A program made the position numbers and the translations under genes. Positions 11,356 through 22,212 of a DNA stretch of 64,000 nucleotides are shown here, one piece after another. How positions within the stretch are numbered: the first letter of the stretch is position 1; every line of letters begins with the position of its first letter. This DNA is from Ostrinia nubilalis. Its lineage: Eukaryota; Arthropoda; Insecta; Lepidoptera; Crambidae. The notes under the pieces were generated by a model. That model was not told where the DNA came from and did no database searches. It saw nothing but the letters and a program-made list of their open reading frames with translations. The DNA lies in the NCBI RefSeq assembly GCF_963855985.1, contig NC_087107.1:6324001-6388000 (forward strand), given 5' to 3'.

Positions 11356-14300
11356 TGTGTACAAGTAAGTGTATAATCGAGTTTCATATAGGTTTCATAC
11401 ATTTCTTTAGTGTGTAAATATAGTTCAAGTTACAAAACAAAATACTCGTGCAGTAAACAAACATTTAACTGACTACATATTTGTTCCAGCAATAGTCCCA
11501 AAGGGTGAACGATATTAGTTTTTCGTGACAATTTACCGATGGAAATACCTACTCGTGGGCGTGCTGGCAAATGTGGGCAATAAAGGATTATAGGAGCGAT
11601 AAGATTACTCGTATTTGCCTAGAGAGCTAGCTTTATCATATTTTATCTATTTTCAATGTTTGGGTGTTGTAACATTTTTTTAGTATTAGTACACTAAAAA
11701 AATTATAGATAGCGTTTGAAAATCTGATAATTAACATGCTTTATGCCTAGCCACACATTACTCAACTAATCATCAATATTCGGAGTACGAGTACCTACCT
11801 AAATATTTTACTCTCGTTAAGGTATGGTAATCTTTTTTTTGTATGAGAAACAAAACAGCAGCGCGCCGTTACGGTTGTTATGGAATTCGATTAAGAAAGT
11901 TATTAGTGCTCAGGGTACAGACGGGCTATCCATAAATATTGCATTGTTTTCTGATTTTACATTTTAGATTAATCGAAAACGGTACAGAATCAACTTTCAG
12001 TTTTGAGTAACCAGAGTTAGAACGGGTGAAAGTTAGTAAGTCTTGTAAATCTTTATTAAAGATTTTAGAAAAAATATATTGTTTTAGTTAGGTTATATTA
12101 ACACACACGTAAAACCTATTTCAAATTATTTTAATGACTGCTTATTCCATAATCCCATTAAATTTCATGCTTCGTCAGATCGGAGGCATTATTTAGTCAC
12201 ATTATTACGTGTTACTCATGTTCATCGCACACAAAAAATGTGACAATAAAATTCTCTGTGTAAATAAGTACGGAAACATTTATTGCTGGCAACAATTTAC
12301 ATGTTGCCAAATAAAGTAATGTTGGGTTACGTGAATTTTGAAATAATTGAATGAATAATAATAATAGTTGATAGGCTTATACCTACATAGATCTTGGATA
12401 ATGGATTTTCCAACCGTGAACATTACATCGATCATATCATTAAAATATTGATTGTTTATCATGCTGGGTGGCTGATAGTACGAGTGCAAATTAAAACTAA
12501 TTTTAAATCATTCAGGCTGATAAATAATATCTTTTATTTTCCATGTAACATATTCATTAGTAGATTTGGTTATTCGAGATCGTTGGAGTGAATTATTTTT
12601 ACTTTCCTAAATAAAACATCTAACAAATTTTGTTTCACTGTTATTACTGTGTATTAATGTTTGTTACATTAACATAATTTACTGGTACTTTATGAAACAG
12701 AAATACCTACATGACCAATTACGAATACCACAATACAAATTATATTCATATTTGGGTATTAAGGAAATAAAATAACTTAATAAGGTCGAAATAATATTAA
12801 TGGCTATCGACATAATATTAATACTATTTTTTTGCTGTACCTAATGTAACAATAGCAATTCACATTTTATGTAGCTATTGCATACAAATTGTTACCAAGG
12901 TAATCATAACGATGACGACCTAGGTAACATTTTATTATGAGTAGGTAACTATATTTTTCTGTCTGCCTGTTTGTCTGATATTGAGGATAACATCTTCAAA
13001 AACGAATGTAATGTGCCGGCGCGTTAAACACATAAACATCGATTGATACTATGGAAGTGATAACAGCTGATAAGTAATAAATTATCTTTAACATAAGTAT
13101 AACCTACATATAAAAGACATCAACGCTTCTATTTCTATCCTAATAGGGTCACTTCATCACTTGCACGTGATGGTACCTAGTTTATAGACATTTCCTAGTG
13201 ATACGTATACAGAACGCTCGATGGAGCTAGATCTCATATTCTGTAAAAATCAAATTCATGGGTTAACTTGTAGGTTAGTAATTACTTTTACCATAAAAGA
13301 CGCTGATCTACGTAGTCCATACATACTATTGATCCTGCACCTGCATAACTACGTGGGCCTTGAAATTGGTTCGTTTTGTAAACTACATAAAATCAATTTA
13401 ATTTCCGGCGAAAGCAATCAAAATTTGATTAAACTGCTACTTGTTAAAGTATCGTAGTTACGGTTTTAAAATCGAGCGCATGTAAAGTTTTTGTTATTTG
13501 TTAAAAGAATTTCCATATAGGTACAAGTTTTTAGCATGTAAGTTGAAGCGCAATGCGACACAACGGTAGGTAAAATTAGCGTCCATATGGCAGTACGGTT
13601 ACCCCGGCAAATAGAGTAAAGTTCATGTACACCGCGCAGATGTCGGACGAGTTAATAAAACTAACAAATAATGTTTTTCCGAAGTTATTAGTTAATTTTA
13701 CCTGCAAAAGAACTAGAAATTGCCTGTGTTGTTATGAACAAAACGTAGAGGAACATTTTGTTCTTGCCTAAGAGAAGAAATGCCGATGTAAGAAGATAGA
13801 TTTAAATGGTACCTAAGGTGCTTTCAGAAAAGTAAGATAGACAAGTCGCACTCAGCTCTACCTACTCGATATGCCGTATACATTTTGAAAATGCCGACTT
13901 AGGTAAACAATACTACCTACATATGTGGTAACCATGTATGGTACTCACTTTACTTATGGACTCTGTAGGAACTCAGGGGAAATAAAGTTACCTTTGAGTT
14001 TACCTTACCCAAATGAAATAACTTCAAAAGACAAATATCAAAATAAGAAATTCTTCGTGTTGAGATCTTATTTTTCTCTGTGACAATAAATTCTTGGCGG
14101 GTGCGAGTGACACTTTGTCAAAGTTTCAGGCTTGTTTACCATGTTTTTAGATGATAAATATTTAGGAAATGTATTGTTTACATGGTTAATTGGACGGCTT
14201 TAACGAAAATTCGTAGACTTATTTTTGTAAGAAACACTCTACAATGTTGAGTAAAAGGCCACGTAGATTATAGCAGCATAATTTATTAATAAAATCGATA

Positions 14301-14770
14301 CTTCGCGGGACGTTCTTTCCAACTTCGTTTAATGGGCGAAGGGCACATCATAATCGGACTCTTCTTTGAGCAAGTTGTACGTAATGTAAAAAGATTGTAA
14401 CATATAAGGAAACATGCGAAAAACTTCTCTACAATAGTAGTAGTAACAAACTTGACCTTCATTGGTTGGGTTTTTATTGGCGGTCAAGCTACACTCCTGG
14501 CTACACAGGAATTGCAGCAGTGGGAATAGTCCCTCTCTCTCTACATAATTAAAAAACAAGTATTGAAAACTTTTTTAAATAATCTCTAATATTATGTAAC
14601 TAAAGTAACTTTTTAGGTAGACGTATTTAAGTTTTACCACGTTTTACATCCGTTGTCTACTTAGGTAGACTCACTTCCTACTTAGCACATACTTTGCTTT
14701 GGGACAAGAATCAGATGGTGCAATGAAAGATGTAGTATATTGTTTATTATACATAGTTTAAATTGTTCCA
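11356..14770. other. Intergenic DNA upstream of the fucosyltransferase
   Basis: AT-rich sequence without a supported gene. It contains one partial copy of the dispersed 141-bp repeat at 14446-14537. The promoter and first untranslated exon of the downstream gene may lie here, but I cannot place them. Confidence 0.5.
14446..14537 (+). repeat. Dispersed 141-bp repeat, copy B (partial)
   Basis: Matches copies at 5120-5260 and 37577-37717 over CTTGACCTTCATTGGTTGGG and the following CTGGCTACACAGGA segment, with substitutions and a shorter right end. Confidence 0.7.
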
Positions 14771-14865
14771 GATGTCCCCAGCAAACGGTTGCGTCCCACG
14801 ATAGTGAGGGGATGGGCGCGGGCGCGGCCGCGGGCACTCAGTATCGCGGGGCGGGGTAGCGCAGC

Positions 14866-17800
14866 ATGCGGGTGCGGGCGGCGCGCGCGCTGCGGGCGCT
14901 GCGGCGCGTGGCGCTGGTGCTGCCGCTGGCGCTGACCGCGCTGGTGCTGCTGCTGCTGCCGCGCCCGCCGCCCGCCGACTCGCCCGCGCGCGTGCCCTCC
15001 TCGCCGCAGCCGCCGCCGGCGCCGGTCAGAGATGATCCGCCGGTGCAAGTAAGTTTCTACCAGTATCGTTCGTTTCAGTCAAATGACGTCCACTGCTGGA
15101 CAAAGGCCTCACCCAAAGTTTTCCACAATGAACGGTCCTGCGCTGCCCGCATGCAGGTTCTTCCCGCGACCCATTTATTGTCCCAAAGCAGTGGTAGAGT
15201 TAATACTGGGACGTGTAAAAGTGCTTTTTAAAAGGCTATTTGCAAAAATAAATGAGTTTTAGGAGTTTTTTCTTACCTTTACCAGATCGTCGGTCCACCT
15301 AGTAGGAGGCCTGCCGCGCTTCTACGAGTATATTCAAAAGTTATTGGATTCGGTGCTCGAAGACGCTTTTACCTACAACTCCACTTGTAGTTTAGTTCCT
15401 AACATTGTCAAAGATGATAAAACAAGCAGCACGGGTGGGTGTTTTGTGGCGTCAAGCGTCAGCGTCTCAGTGAGGCCACAGCGAGACTTTAGATGTGCTT
15501 CAGAAGACTTATGCTCTCTCTGTCACGTCATGTCACCCCTCCCGTGCCGTTCCCTTACCTTAGATACCTACTGACTCAAACTGAAATTCTTCTGTGCTCA
15601 AACCATTTACCAAAAATCGACTGAAAACTCCGATTTCTTCAGTTCCAGATTTTAGTAACCGAAAACAATGATATAGCCGTCGAGGAGAACAAAATTGAGG
15701 ATAGGCCATGGTTCATGCGAGGCGGTGAGAAACGGCCCACGCCGGAGGAGCCACACAGGGGGATGTTCCCGGATGATCTTCCAGGAGAAGACAGGTAAAC
15801 TGGCTTTATTGTTAAATAAAAAGTATAAAATTCACAGATACTTTCCAATTAGTAGTCGAAATGCTTTGCCCAGTCAATCAATTAAAGTTATGAAGACTTT
15901 CACCTACAGACTTTGAGGGCTTACGATCACAGGTAATCTGACTTCAACAATTACTTTCAGAATTTACGAACAACTGATGTACGTTCTTCCGAAGAGCGAT
16001 GAAGAAGTACCAATAAAGAAGATTCTCCTTGCCAATGGGTTGGGAGCTTGGGGTGTGCCAGCTGGCCGAACGGAGTTCATACGAAACAAATGCCCGGTGG
16101 ATCGCTGCTCTCTGACTGCAGACGCGAGAGAAGCCGCCACTGCTGATGCTATCTTGTTCAAAGATCATCACACACCGTTCAACGTTAAACGCCCGATGAA
16201 ACAGGTAATTTCTCCGTTAAAGAATGACAAAGTGGGCAACTGCTAACAAACTCCTATACTGCTTTGTATTGGGTTATCTTGGGTTAAGGGTAGACGAAGA
16301 CAGAAAGAATGAAAAAAACGCTCTTCGTCAAATCTTTTATTTATGCCTATTTTCAATTTGTTCCAGATTTGGATACTCTATTACCTCGAGTGTCCATACC
16401 ACACAGCCTCTTTGCGGCCGACGTCAGTGGACCTGTTCAACTGGACGTCCACATATCGCCGCGATTCAGACATCGTGGCACCCTACGAGAAGTGGTTGTA
16501 CCACGATAAACTCGTTACCGGGAAGGACCACGAAAGAAACTACGCGGCTAACAAAACCAAAAAGGTACCTTAATGATGGATTTATTTTAGAAATTCTCAC
16601 GAGCTGGACAGTTGCCTCGACTTGAGCCGCCCCTATCAAACTTATTTTAATGCAATTTCTTTATTCTCAGGTTGCATGGTTCGTATCTAACTGCCACGCT
16701 CGAAACCGTCGCCTACAATACGCTCGTCAACTCTCAAAATACATTTCCGTGGATATCTACGGAGCCTGCGGATCGCACCACTGCCCTCGCACCGATCCCA
16801 ACTGTTTAGAAATGCTGGACAAAGACTACAAATTCTATCTAGCGTTCGAGAATTCAAATTGCCGGGATTACATCACAGAGAAATTCTTTGTCAACGGCTT
16901 ACAGTGAGTATTCGTGCCGAATTTCGTGGTAATCTTATGTCAACTACCTATATACAAACAAACACAAGACCAGCTACGTTAGCAGACCTTTATACGTTAC
17001 TGACAAGGTCACTCAGATAACTTAATAGGTAAAACCCAATAAACCGATTATCCAAAGTGCCCTCAATTTGGACAGCGCTGTTATAAGAGGCTTACGTATT
17101 ATCCGTGTAGTGATAACCTTATCTACTTATACATCTATTTTTTATCTCATCAGTAAGTAAGTATAATGATTTCACATCCGCAATTACGCATTGAATTATA
17201 TTCAATAGAGTTATATTCTCACTCAGTTCTAAACGGTTCTGTACACTTGCGCGAAAGAAATTTGCGCGAACACTAGCGCGAAAAGCCATTTGCGCGCATA
17301 GACACTTGTGCGAAAAGACATGATCGCGAAAGACACTAGCACGAAAGACATTTATGATTTTCTATAAAGACCTATTTTTTCGCATTTTCAAGATTCAAGC
17401 GAGATAAGAAAATCGAATCGTTTTAGTCATTCAGGAGCTATAATACAAGACAAACAGAAAGATACGTCAAATATAGATGACCCACGCTGAACTGTCCCAC
17501 CAAACTCAATGACAGGGGGGCGCTACCATCGTTCAACTATATGGTTTCTAACATGGCAAAAATCGGAACCAGCGATCCGGTATTGACGGTGGCGCCCCAC
17601 TGTCAATGTCATGCATAGGACAGTTCACTATTTTGGAACTATACCTACCTACTTTTCGCGAATAATCTAAAACTGTTTTCGAGCTAATGTCTTTCGCGCA
17701 AGTGTCCCGATACGGTTCTAAAGAGGTGAGTCTTCTCTTCTTTCAGGCACAACGTCCTGCCGATAGTGATGGGCGCAAGAGCGTCGGAGTATGCGGCTGC

Positions 17801-18762
17801 CGCGCCATTCACCTCGTACGTGCACGTGGAAGAGTTCGCGGGGGCCGAGGAGCTCGCCGCCTACCTGCACCGGTTGGATAATGATGACAACCTGTACAAC
17901 TCCTACTTCAGGTGGAAGGTAAATGTATATCTATAAAAGCGAAAGGTCACTGATTGACTGACTCACTCGTCACGAAATCTCAGAAACTACAAGTGCTAGG
18001 AGTCTCAAATTTTGCATGGGAAACCCGTTTTAGAACATAGGTGCTCGCCAACAACGGATTTTACGAAACTCCACCCCTAAGGGGGTAAAACGGGATCCAC
18101 GCGTACGAAGTCGCGGGAGGCCGCTAGTAATGTGCTTTGGTCTACTGAACCAGAATCTCATCTTGCATGTCATGTCGTCTACGAAAATATAAACTAGACT
18201 TGGCGACTTGTTTGTGGCTTTGTGATTGAGGATTCTGGGTAAAGCTCGCTTCTAAGTTTAACCAGATCATCACATTCCATCAGGTGAGATGCAGGCCAAG
18301 AGCTTCCTCATTGTGGATAAATAATAAGAGATTAAAGAGAAGCCTGATATCGTAAGTGGGCAATCAACAGTAATCAGTCAGGGTAATAATGACGAGGAAT
18401 TTACTAAACCTGTGGGTACTAGACACAATATTTGGACTCTACCCACGTGTTTTTAGTTTCTGACAAAACTAAAAACACGTGGGTAGAGAGTTTTAGGATA
18501 GATTGTTCTGGTGCTTCAGAATAAGAAGAGCCGACCCAGGGGCTAGGGCAACGAAGAATAAGAGGAAGCGATATTTATGTGTCATTATTTTCAGAGCACT
18601 GGCGAGTTCATAAACACGTACTTCTTCTGCCGCGTGTGCGCGATGCTGCACGCGAATGACCGGCGCAAGCGCACTGGCAGCTACCCCGACGTGCAGTCGT
18701 GGTGGCGCGACGGCGCTTGCACGCGCGGAGACTGGCGCTCTACCGAGCGCGACAACGGATAG
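14866..18762 (+). CDS. FucTA: Alpha-1,3-fucosyltransferase A-like (GT10 family), seven exons
   Basis: Golgi type II enzyme predicted to transfer fucose from GDP-fucose, probably to the innermost GlcNAc of N-glycans as FucTA does. Exons: 14866-15048, 15649-15794, 15961-16204, 16367-16564, 16671-16903, 17747-17918, 18595-18762. All phases join and give 447 residues. A basic tail and a leucine-rich membrane anchor lie at about residues 13-33, followed by a proline-rich stem. Family motifs are FNWTSTYRRDSDI (about 215-227) and YLAFENSNCRDYITEKFF (about 313-330), the alpha-1,3-fucosyltransferase signature. CxxC near the C-terminus (FCRVCAML) is typical of core fucosyltransferases. Exon 1 is extremely GC-rich. 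An acceptor at 14770-14771 suggests a 5' untranslated exon upstream. Exon 2 has a second in-frame acceptor 6 nt earlier (exon start 15643). Introns carry several transposons. FucTA rather than a Lewis-type paralogue is an inference. Confidence 0.9.
15060..15312 (+). mobile_element. LINE 3'-tail fragment in fucosyltransferase intron 1
   Basis: Contains TGACGTCCACTGCTGGACAA and, further on, CCAGATCGTCGGTCCACCTA. I know these words from a very abundant lepidopteran non-LTR tail. About 100 bp between the two halves looks rearranged. A second shorter copy lies at 54340-54425. The assignment to a LINE is from memory of such genomes, not from a search. Confidence 0.6.
17241..17711. mobile_element. 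hAT-like element with nested MITE, in fucosyltransferase intron 5
   Basis: Flanked by the 8-bp direct repeat ACGGTTCT (17233-17240 and 17712-17719). The ends share inverted ACACTTGCGCGAAAGA. The left part is an array of GCGCGAAAGACA-like words. A second 172-bp MITE is nested at 17472-17643. The right end stops 35 nt before the acceptor of exon 6. Confidence 0.7.
17472..17643 (-). mobile_element. 172-bp MITE, inverted copy
   Basis: Its reverse complement matches both units at 50354-50525 and 50522-50693 along the whole 172 bp. It begins TATAGATGACCCACGC and ends TTTTGGAACTATA. Ends in TATA suggest a TA target. Confidence 0.8.
17930..18127 (+). mobile_element. Short Helitron-like element, copy 1
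   Basis: Starts TCTATAAAAGCGAAAGGTCA directly after an A and ends CGCTAG directly before a T. This fits Helitron insertion between A and T with TC and CTRR ends. A 197-bp copy lies at 40270-40466. It sits in intron 6 of the fucosyltransferase. No terminal inverted repeats or target duplication were seen, which supports a Helitron over a cut-and-paste element. Confidence 0.6.
18437..18488. repeat. Perfect-stem inverted repeat in fucosyltransferase intron 6
   Basis: Arms CTCTACCCACGTGTTTTTAG and its complement are separated by about ten bases. The stem contains CACGTG, an E-box core. In RNA it would form a long stable hairpin upstream of the last exon. Confidence 0.8.
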
Positions 18763-21119
18763 CGTCCAGCAGTCCTCCGCCTCACGGGCGCGAGACACTG
18801 ATGCTCCCAAATCGCAACGCTTTGCGACGGACTCGTACGGACATTCATTTCATTATGCACATTATCGTGTCGATCATCGCTTAATGCGCCCAAAACTAAC
18901 GATCGTTATTTGAGGACATCATTACTCCAGTGTTAACATTAGATTCGTCGGCGTCCATCTATGATAGATCACGCTATAATGCAATATCAATGGCATTGTA
19001 ATGCTACGAATCGGTATTAGGAAATCAATTGTCAACGTAGAGATACGTGTGGTTTATAGCATCACAATTTACGAACTGTAATTTGTATCGCGTCCATTAC
19101 ATGAATATGTAACTAATTTATTATAAATTATGTATAGTTACTTTTATAAACCGTGGCACGACGATTAGTTTATTTAAATTAGTTGTAAGACTTGTCAACG
19201 TGCGTACACAACTGAAATGTGTTTCGAAAGTACTTACTACCTATTTACGTAGGTGGTTGTAAGTAACATTAACATTTTGGGACATGGCTGACACTAAAAA
19301 TGTCTTAATCATAATATCTTACACGTGCTACATCGTGGCATAAGCAAACAACTATAAAATAATATGTGGTGAATTAGACACGCCTCTTAACCTAGCGAAC
19401 TTGGCGCCCAACGTGGGGCTTGAAAGTCGATCCATGTAGCCTGTAGTATTTAAATCTGTAGTGAATGCAACCTTCTTTTACTTCTTCATGCTGTCCAGCC
19501 CTGTTCCTGGCACTGATAGATTTAAGTTAGTTTGTTTGAAATTTAACAATGGGTCTTAAAGACTGTTAATATTATTTGAAAGTGCAAAGAGTAGATTTAA
19601 TATAATATAAACACGCGTCATTGTACTAGCACCTAAAATATGCTCATTGTGGTGTCGTAAGACCCTTTTGGAGCTCAAATGATGTCTAGTCATGACAGCA
19701 TTAAGTAAATCATTATAAAATTAGCACAAATTAAACCATTACTGCCATATTTTTCGATTAGAGCACAATATGCACAAATTCGAATTATTATGAACTTCAT
19801 TTTGTAAATCAATTTGCTTGAATTTTTTGTGGTTTTTGACTTCTGTAAGAGGTTTTTAGTATTAATTATTACAAGTACCTACTGTTATGTTTGTGATAAT
19901 TAATTGATGATGTAGAAACTTAAACATTACTTGATTTGATGTTTTTAATTGTTATTGTTACCTATACTTAATTGTTACTTTTTCCAACAGTGTAAAATTG
20001 TTTTAAGCTAAGTTATTTTGAATTTGTTTTGCTATTGCATGTTACCTGCATTTACATTTTATCAATTATGGTGATTTTATTTATTATTTATACATTATAC
20101 ACTTTAAAATCTGTAAATTATGTTTTTGTGTAGACTTTTGTTTATCAGAGTATACATTTTAATACCATTATACATTTCATAGAACTAATAAAAACAGTGG
20201 GTTATTAGTTACCACGTAAAGATATACCAAAAACATAAATAATGCCAATATTAAGAACCTACCAAATCCCAACATTTTACAAAACACTAATGAAAAAGAC
20301 AAAATGTGCATTTAATATTAATCTACTTAAGTATTTAATAATGAATTAAATTTCCCAATGTTTTATTCTTAATTATATGCAATATGTACATTACTGTGTG
20401 TACTTAGGTATTTATTAACAAGTTTTGGTTACTTGTGTTATCTATTCAATGTCAAGGATTATGTATGTAATTCAATAATTGTGATATTATCTTGTTTGAC
20501 TACCTATATTTTTACACATAGCACTAAAGAACAAGTGCTTTCTGTTAAAAAACCAAGGATTTTTAAGGAACCTTACAACAAAAGTTTCTAAATAATATAA
20601 ATTTGGTATGCCTACTTACTCAAAATAATGCAATGTATGTGTGTTATGACTACTAGATAATTACCCATTGTTATTCAAGCTAATCAAGTTAATTCTGAAA
20701 TTCTGTGAATGTATTTAAATACCTAATACTATTGATTAATACATGCAGTATTGAAACACCAATCTTGTTAGATTAGTCAAATTACTATTGTAAATATGAT
20801 TGTCAGTTTTTTAACAAAAGATAACTTGGCAAATAACAATAATATATTCAATATAGTATACATAATGTATAATTCTGTTATGTAAGTGTCCAAGACAGAC
20901 ATAGTTATTAATAAAGTAGGAAATGCCTTAAGAATGTATTAGTAAATCATCAAGACATCTAAAGGACAGGCTTATGAAACTGATAGGTATCAAAGAAGGC
21001 AAATTATGATCATGCTTTTGCAGTACAATGAAACATTGTTAAGTTACTATAATAGTTATTTATTTGATACCTAGTGATCACTTCACTGTTATATTAAATA
21101 ATTGAATTTAACATGGTCT
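18763..21119. other. 3' untranslated and intergenic DNA
   Basis: AT-rich sequence following the fucosyltransferase stop. An AATAAA with following sequence lies at 20910-20915, and other weak signals occur earlier, so the true 3' end is uncertain. A tRNA-Lys type primer-binding sequence lies at 19402-19420. Confidence 0.5.
19402..19420 (+). other. LTR-retrotransposon primer-binding-site-like sequence (tRNA-Lys)
   Basis: TGGCGCCCAACGTGGGGCT is complementary to the 3' end of tRNA-Lys (CUU) including CCA. That is the usual primer site of some LTR retroelements. No matching LTR pair or gag/pol frame was found around it, so it may be a decayed remnant. Confidence 0.5.
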
Positions 21120-21125
21120 TTTATT
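21120..21125 (-). terminator. Polyadenylation signal of CCDC115
   Basis: AATAAA on the minus strand, about 105 nt beyond the stop codon of the gene at 21231. Confidence 0.6.
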
Positions 21126-21230
21126 CAATACACATACAATACAAACCAAAAATTTACAATTAAAATGCATAATTTACAGAACTTCTAAACTTTGTAAAGT
21201 ATCTAAGCAAATAATAATAATATTAATTAT

Positions 21231-21777
21231 CTAACTTACATACTTTTTTAACATGTCCATCTTCTTCATATTATCCAAGAGTTGTAACTGTACATTTACA
21301 CATTCTACTACATAATTGATTGCATTTTGGAAAATGCCTTGGGCTTTATGCAAATTCTGAGGAACCAAAACTCCGAACCAGCGCATAGGATTAACAGTGT
21401 TTTCAGCTTTGCTTTCTGCTACCTTAAACTGCATGATTCCATCATCATCAGGTGTAGTCTCACATACAGCCGATGCTGAAAATTCTGGGCTGTTCTCAAC
21501 TGGCAACCTAGCTGTACTCACTGAACTCTGACCCATGATATATCTTGATTTTGCTAAGTGAATGCTGCCATTATTTATAGAAGACTCAATGTTCATCTCG
21601 CAGCGCATTTTCTCTTCGATTAAATGCAAGTGTTTTATAGCAAGTTTATCCAATATATCATTTAGAACTGGTTTATCTAGAAACAAAATAATATACATTA
21701 GAAATGCAGTTATTTATCGCACAAAAACGCGAAAGTAAGACAATAGTTTGACTTCACATACCTTTATTATCCTGCAT
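21231..21777 (-). CDS. CCDC115: V-ATPase assembly factor CCDC115 / VMA22 homologue
   Basis: Homologue of the ER-linked factor that helps assemble the membrane sector of the vacuolar proton pump; yeast Vma22 is the counterpart. Two exons on the minus strand: 21777-21762 (only 16 nt, MQDNK plus one base) and 21676-21231, together 153 residues. The diagnostic region is NPMRWFGVLVPQNLHKAQ followed by a short coiled segment (about residues 105-150), the most conserved block of CCDC115. The N-terminus is a predicted coiled coil (DKLAIKHLHLIEEK). The middle is acidic and variable. The start is chosen because the 85-nt intron has a good donor (AAAG|GTATGT) and acceptor (TTTCTAG). The start codon is 435 bp from the divergent SAFB start, so a shared promoter is likely. 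Confidence 0.85.
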
Positions 21778-22212
21778 TTTTTCTATTAAATGAACTTTCT
21801 ATGTACTTATTTATTATGTTATTTTATATTTTTACGTATTTTAAAGTGAAATAGTTTTTAGAAAAGGTGAATTGTATCGTTTTTGTAAATAAAAATACGT
21901 AACTAGATCTGTCAAAATATTAGAATCTATTTTACCGATTCAACAAACGTCACATGACCTGTGTCCAGCAGGCTTATTGGCTGGCTGTATCAACTAATTG
22001 TTTCAACAAATAGTGGACACTTTTAGTTATACACTATTCGAGTTCATCATTTTATATTATCTTTGGATACTTTGACAGTTTATGCCGACGCCATTACGGT
22101 GTGGTGGTCGCCATTTTGACATTTATGAAAACTCTCGTGTGAATTTTGTGCGTCTGGAAGAATTTATATTTTTGTGGATATTATTAGAAACGTCCTAAAA
22201 TAACTTCAAGCG
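21778..22212. promoter_or_regulatory. Divergent promoter of CCDC115 and SAFB
   Basis: 435 bp separate the two start codons, with no element or open frame between. Both genes are housekeeping type. No clear TATA box at either end was picked out, and core promoter elements cannot be assigned by eye. Confidence 0.55.

Noticed and set aside
14758..15048. 96-residue minus-strand frame rich in Arg and Gln
   Set aside because: Shadow of the GC-rich fucosyltransferase exon 1.
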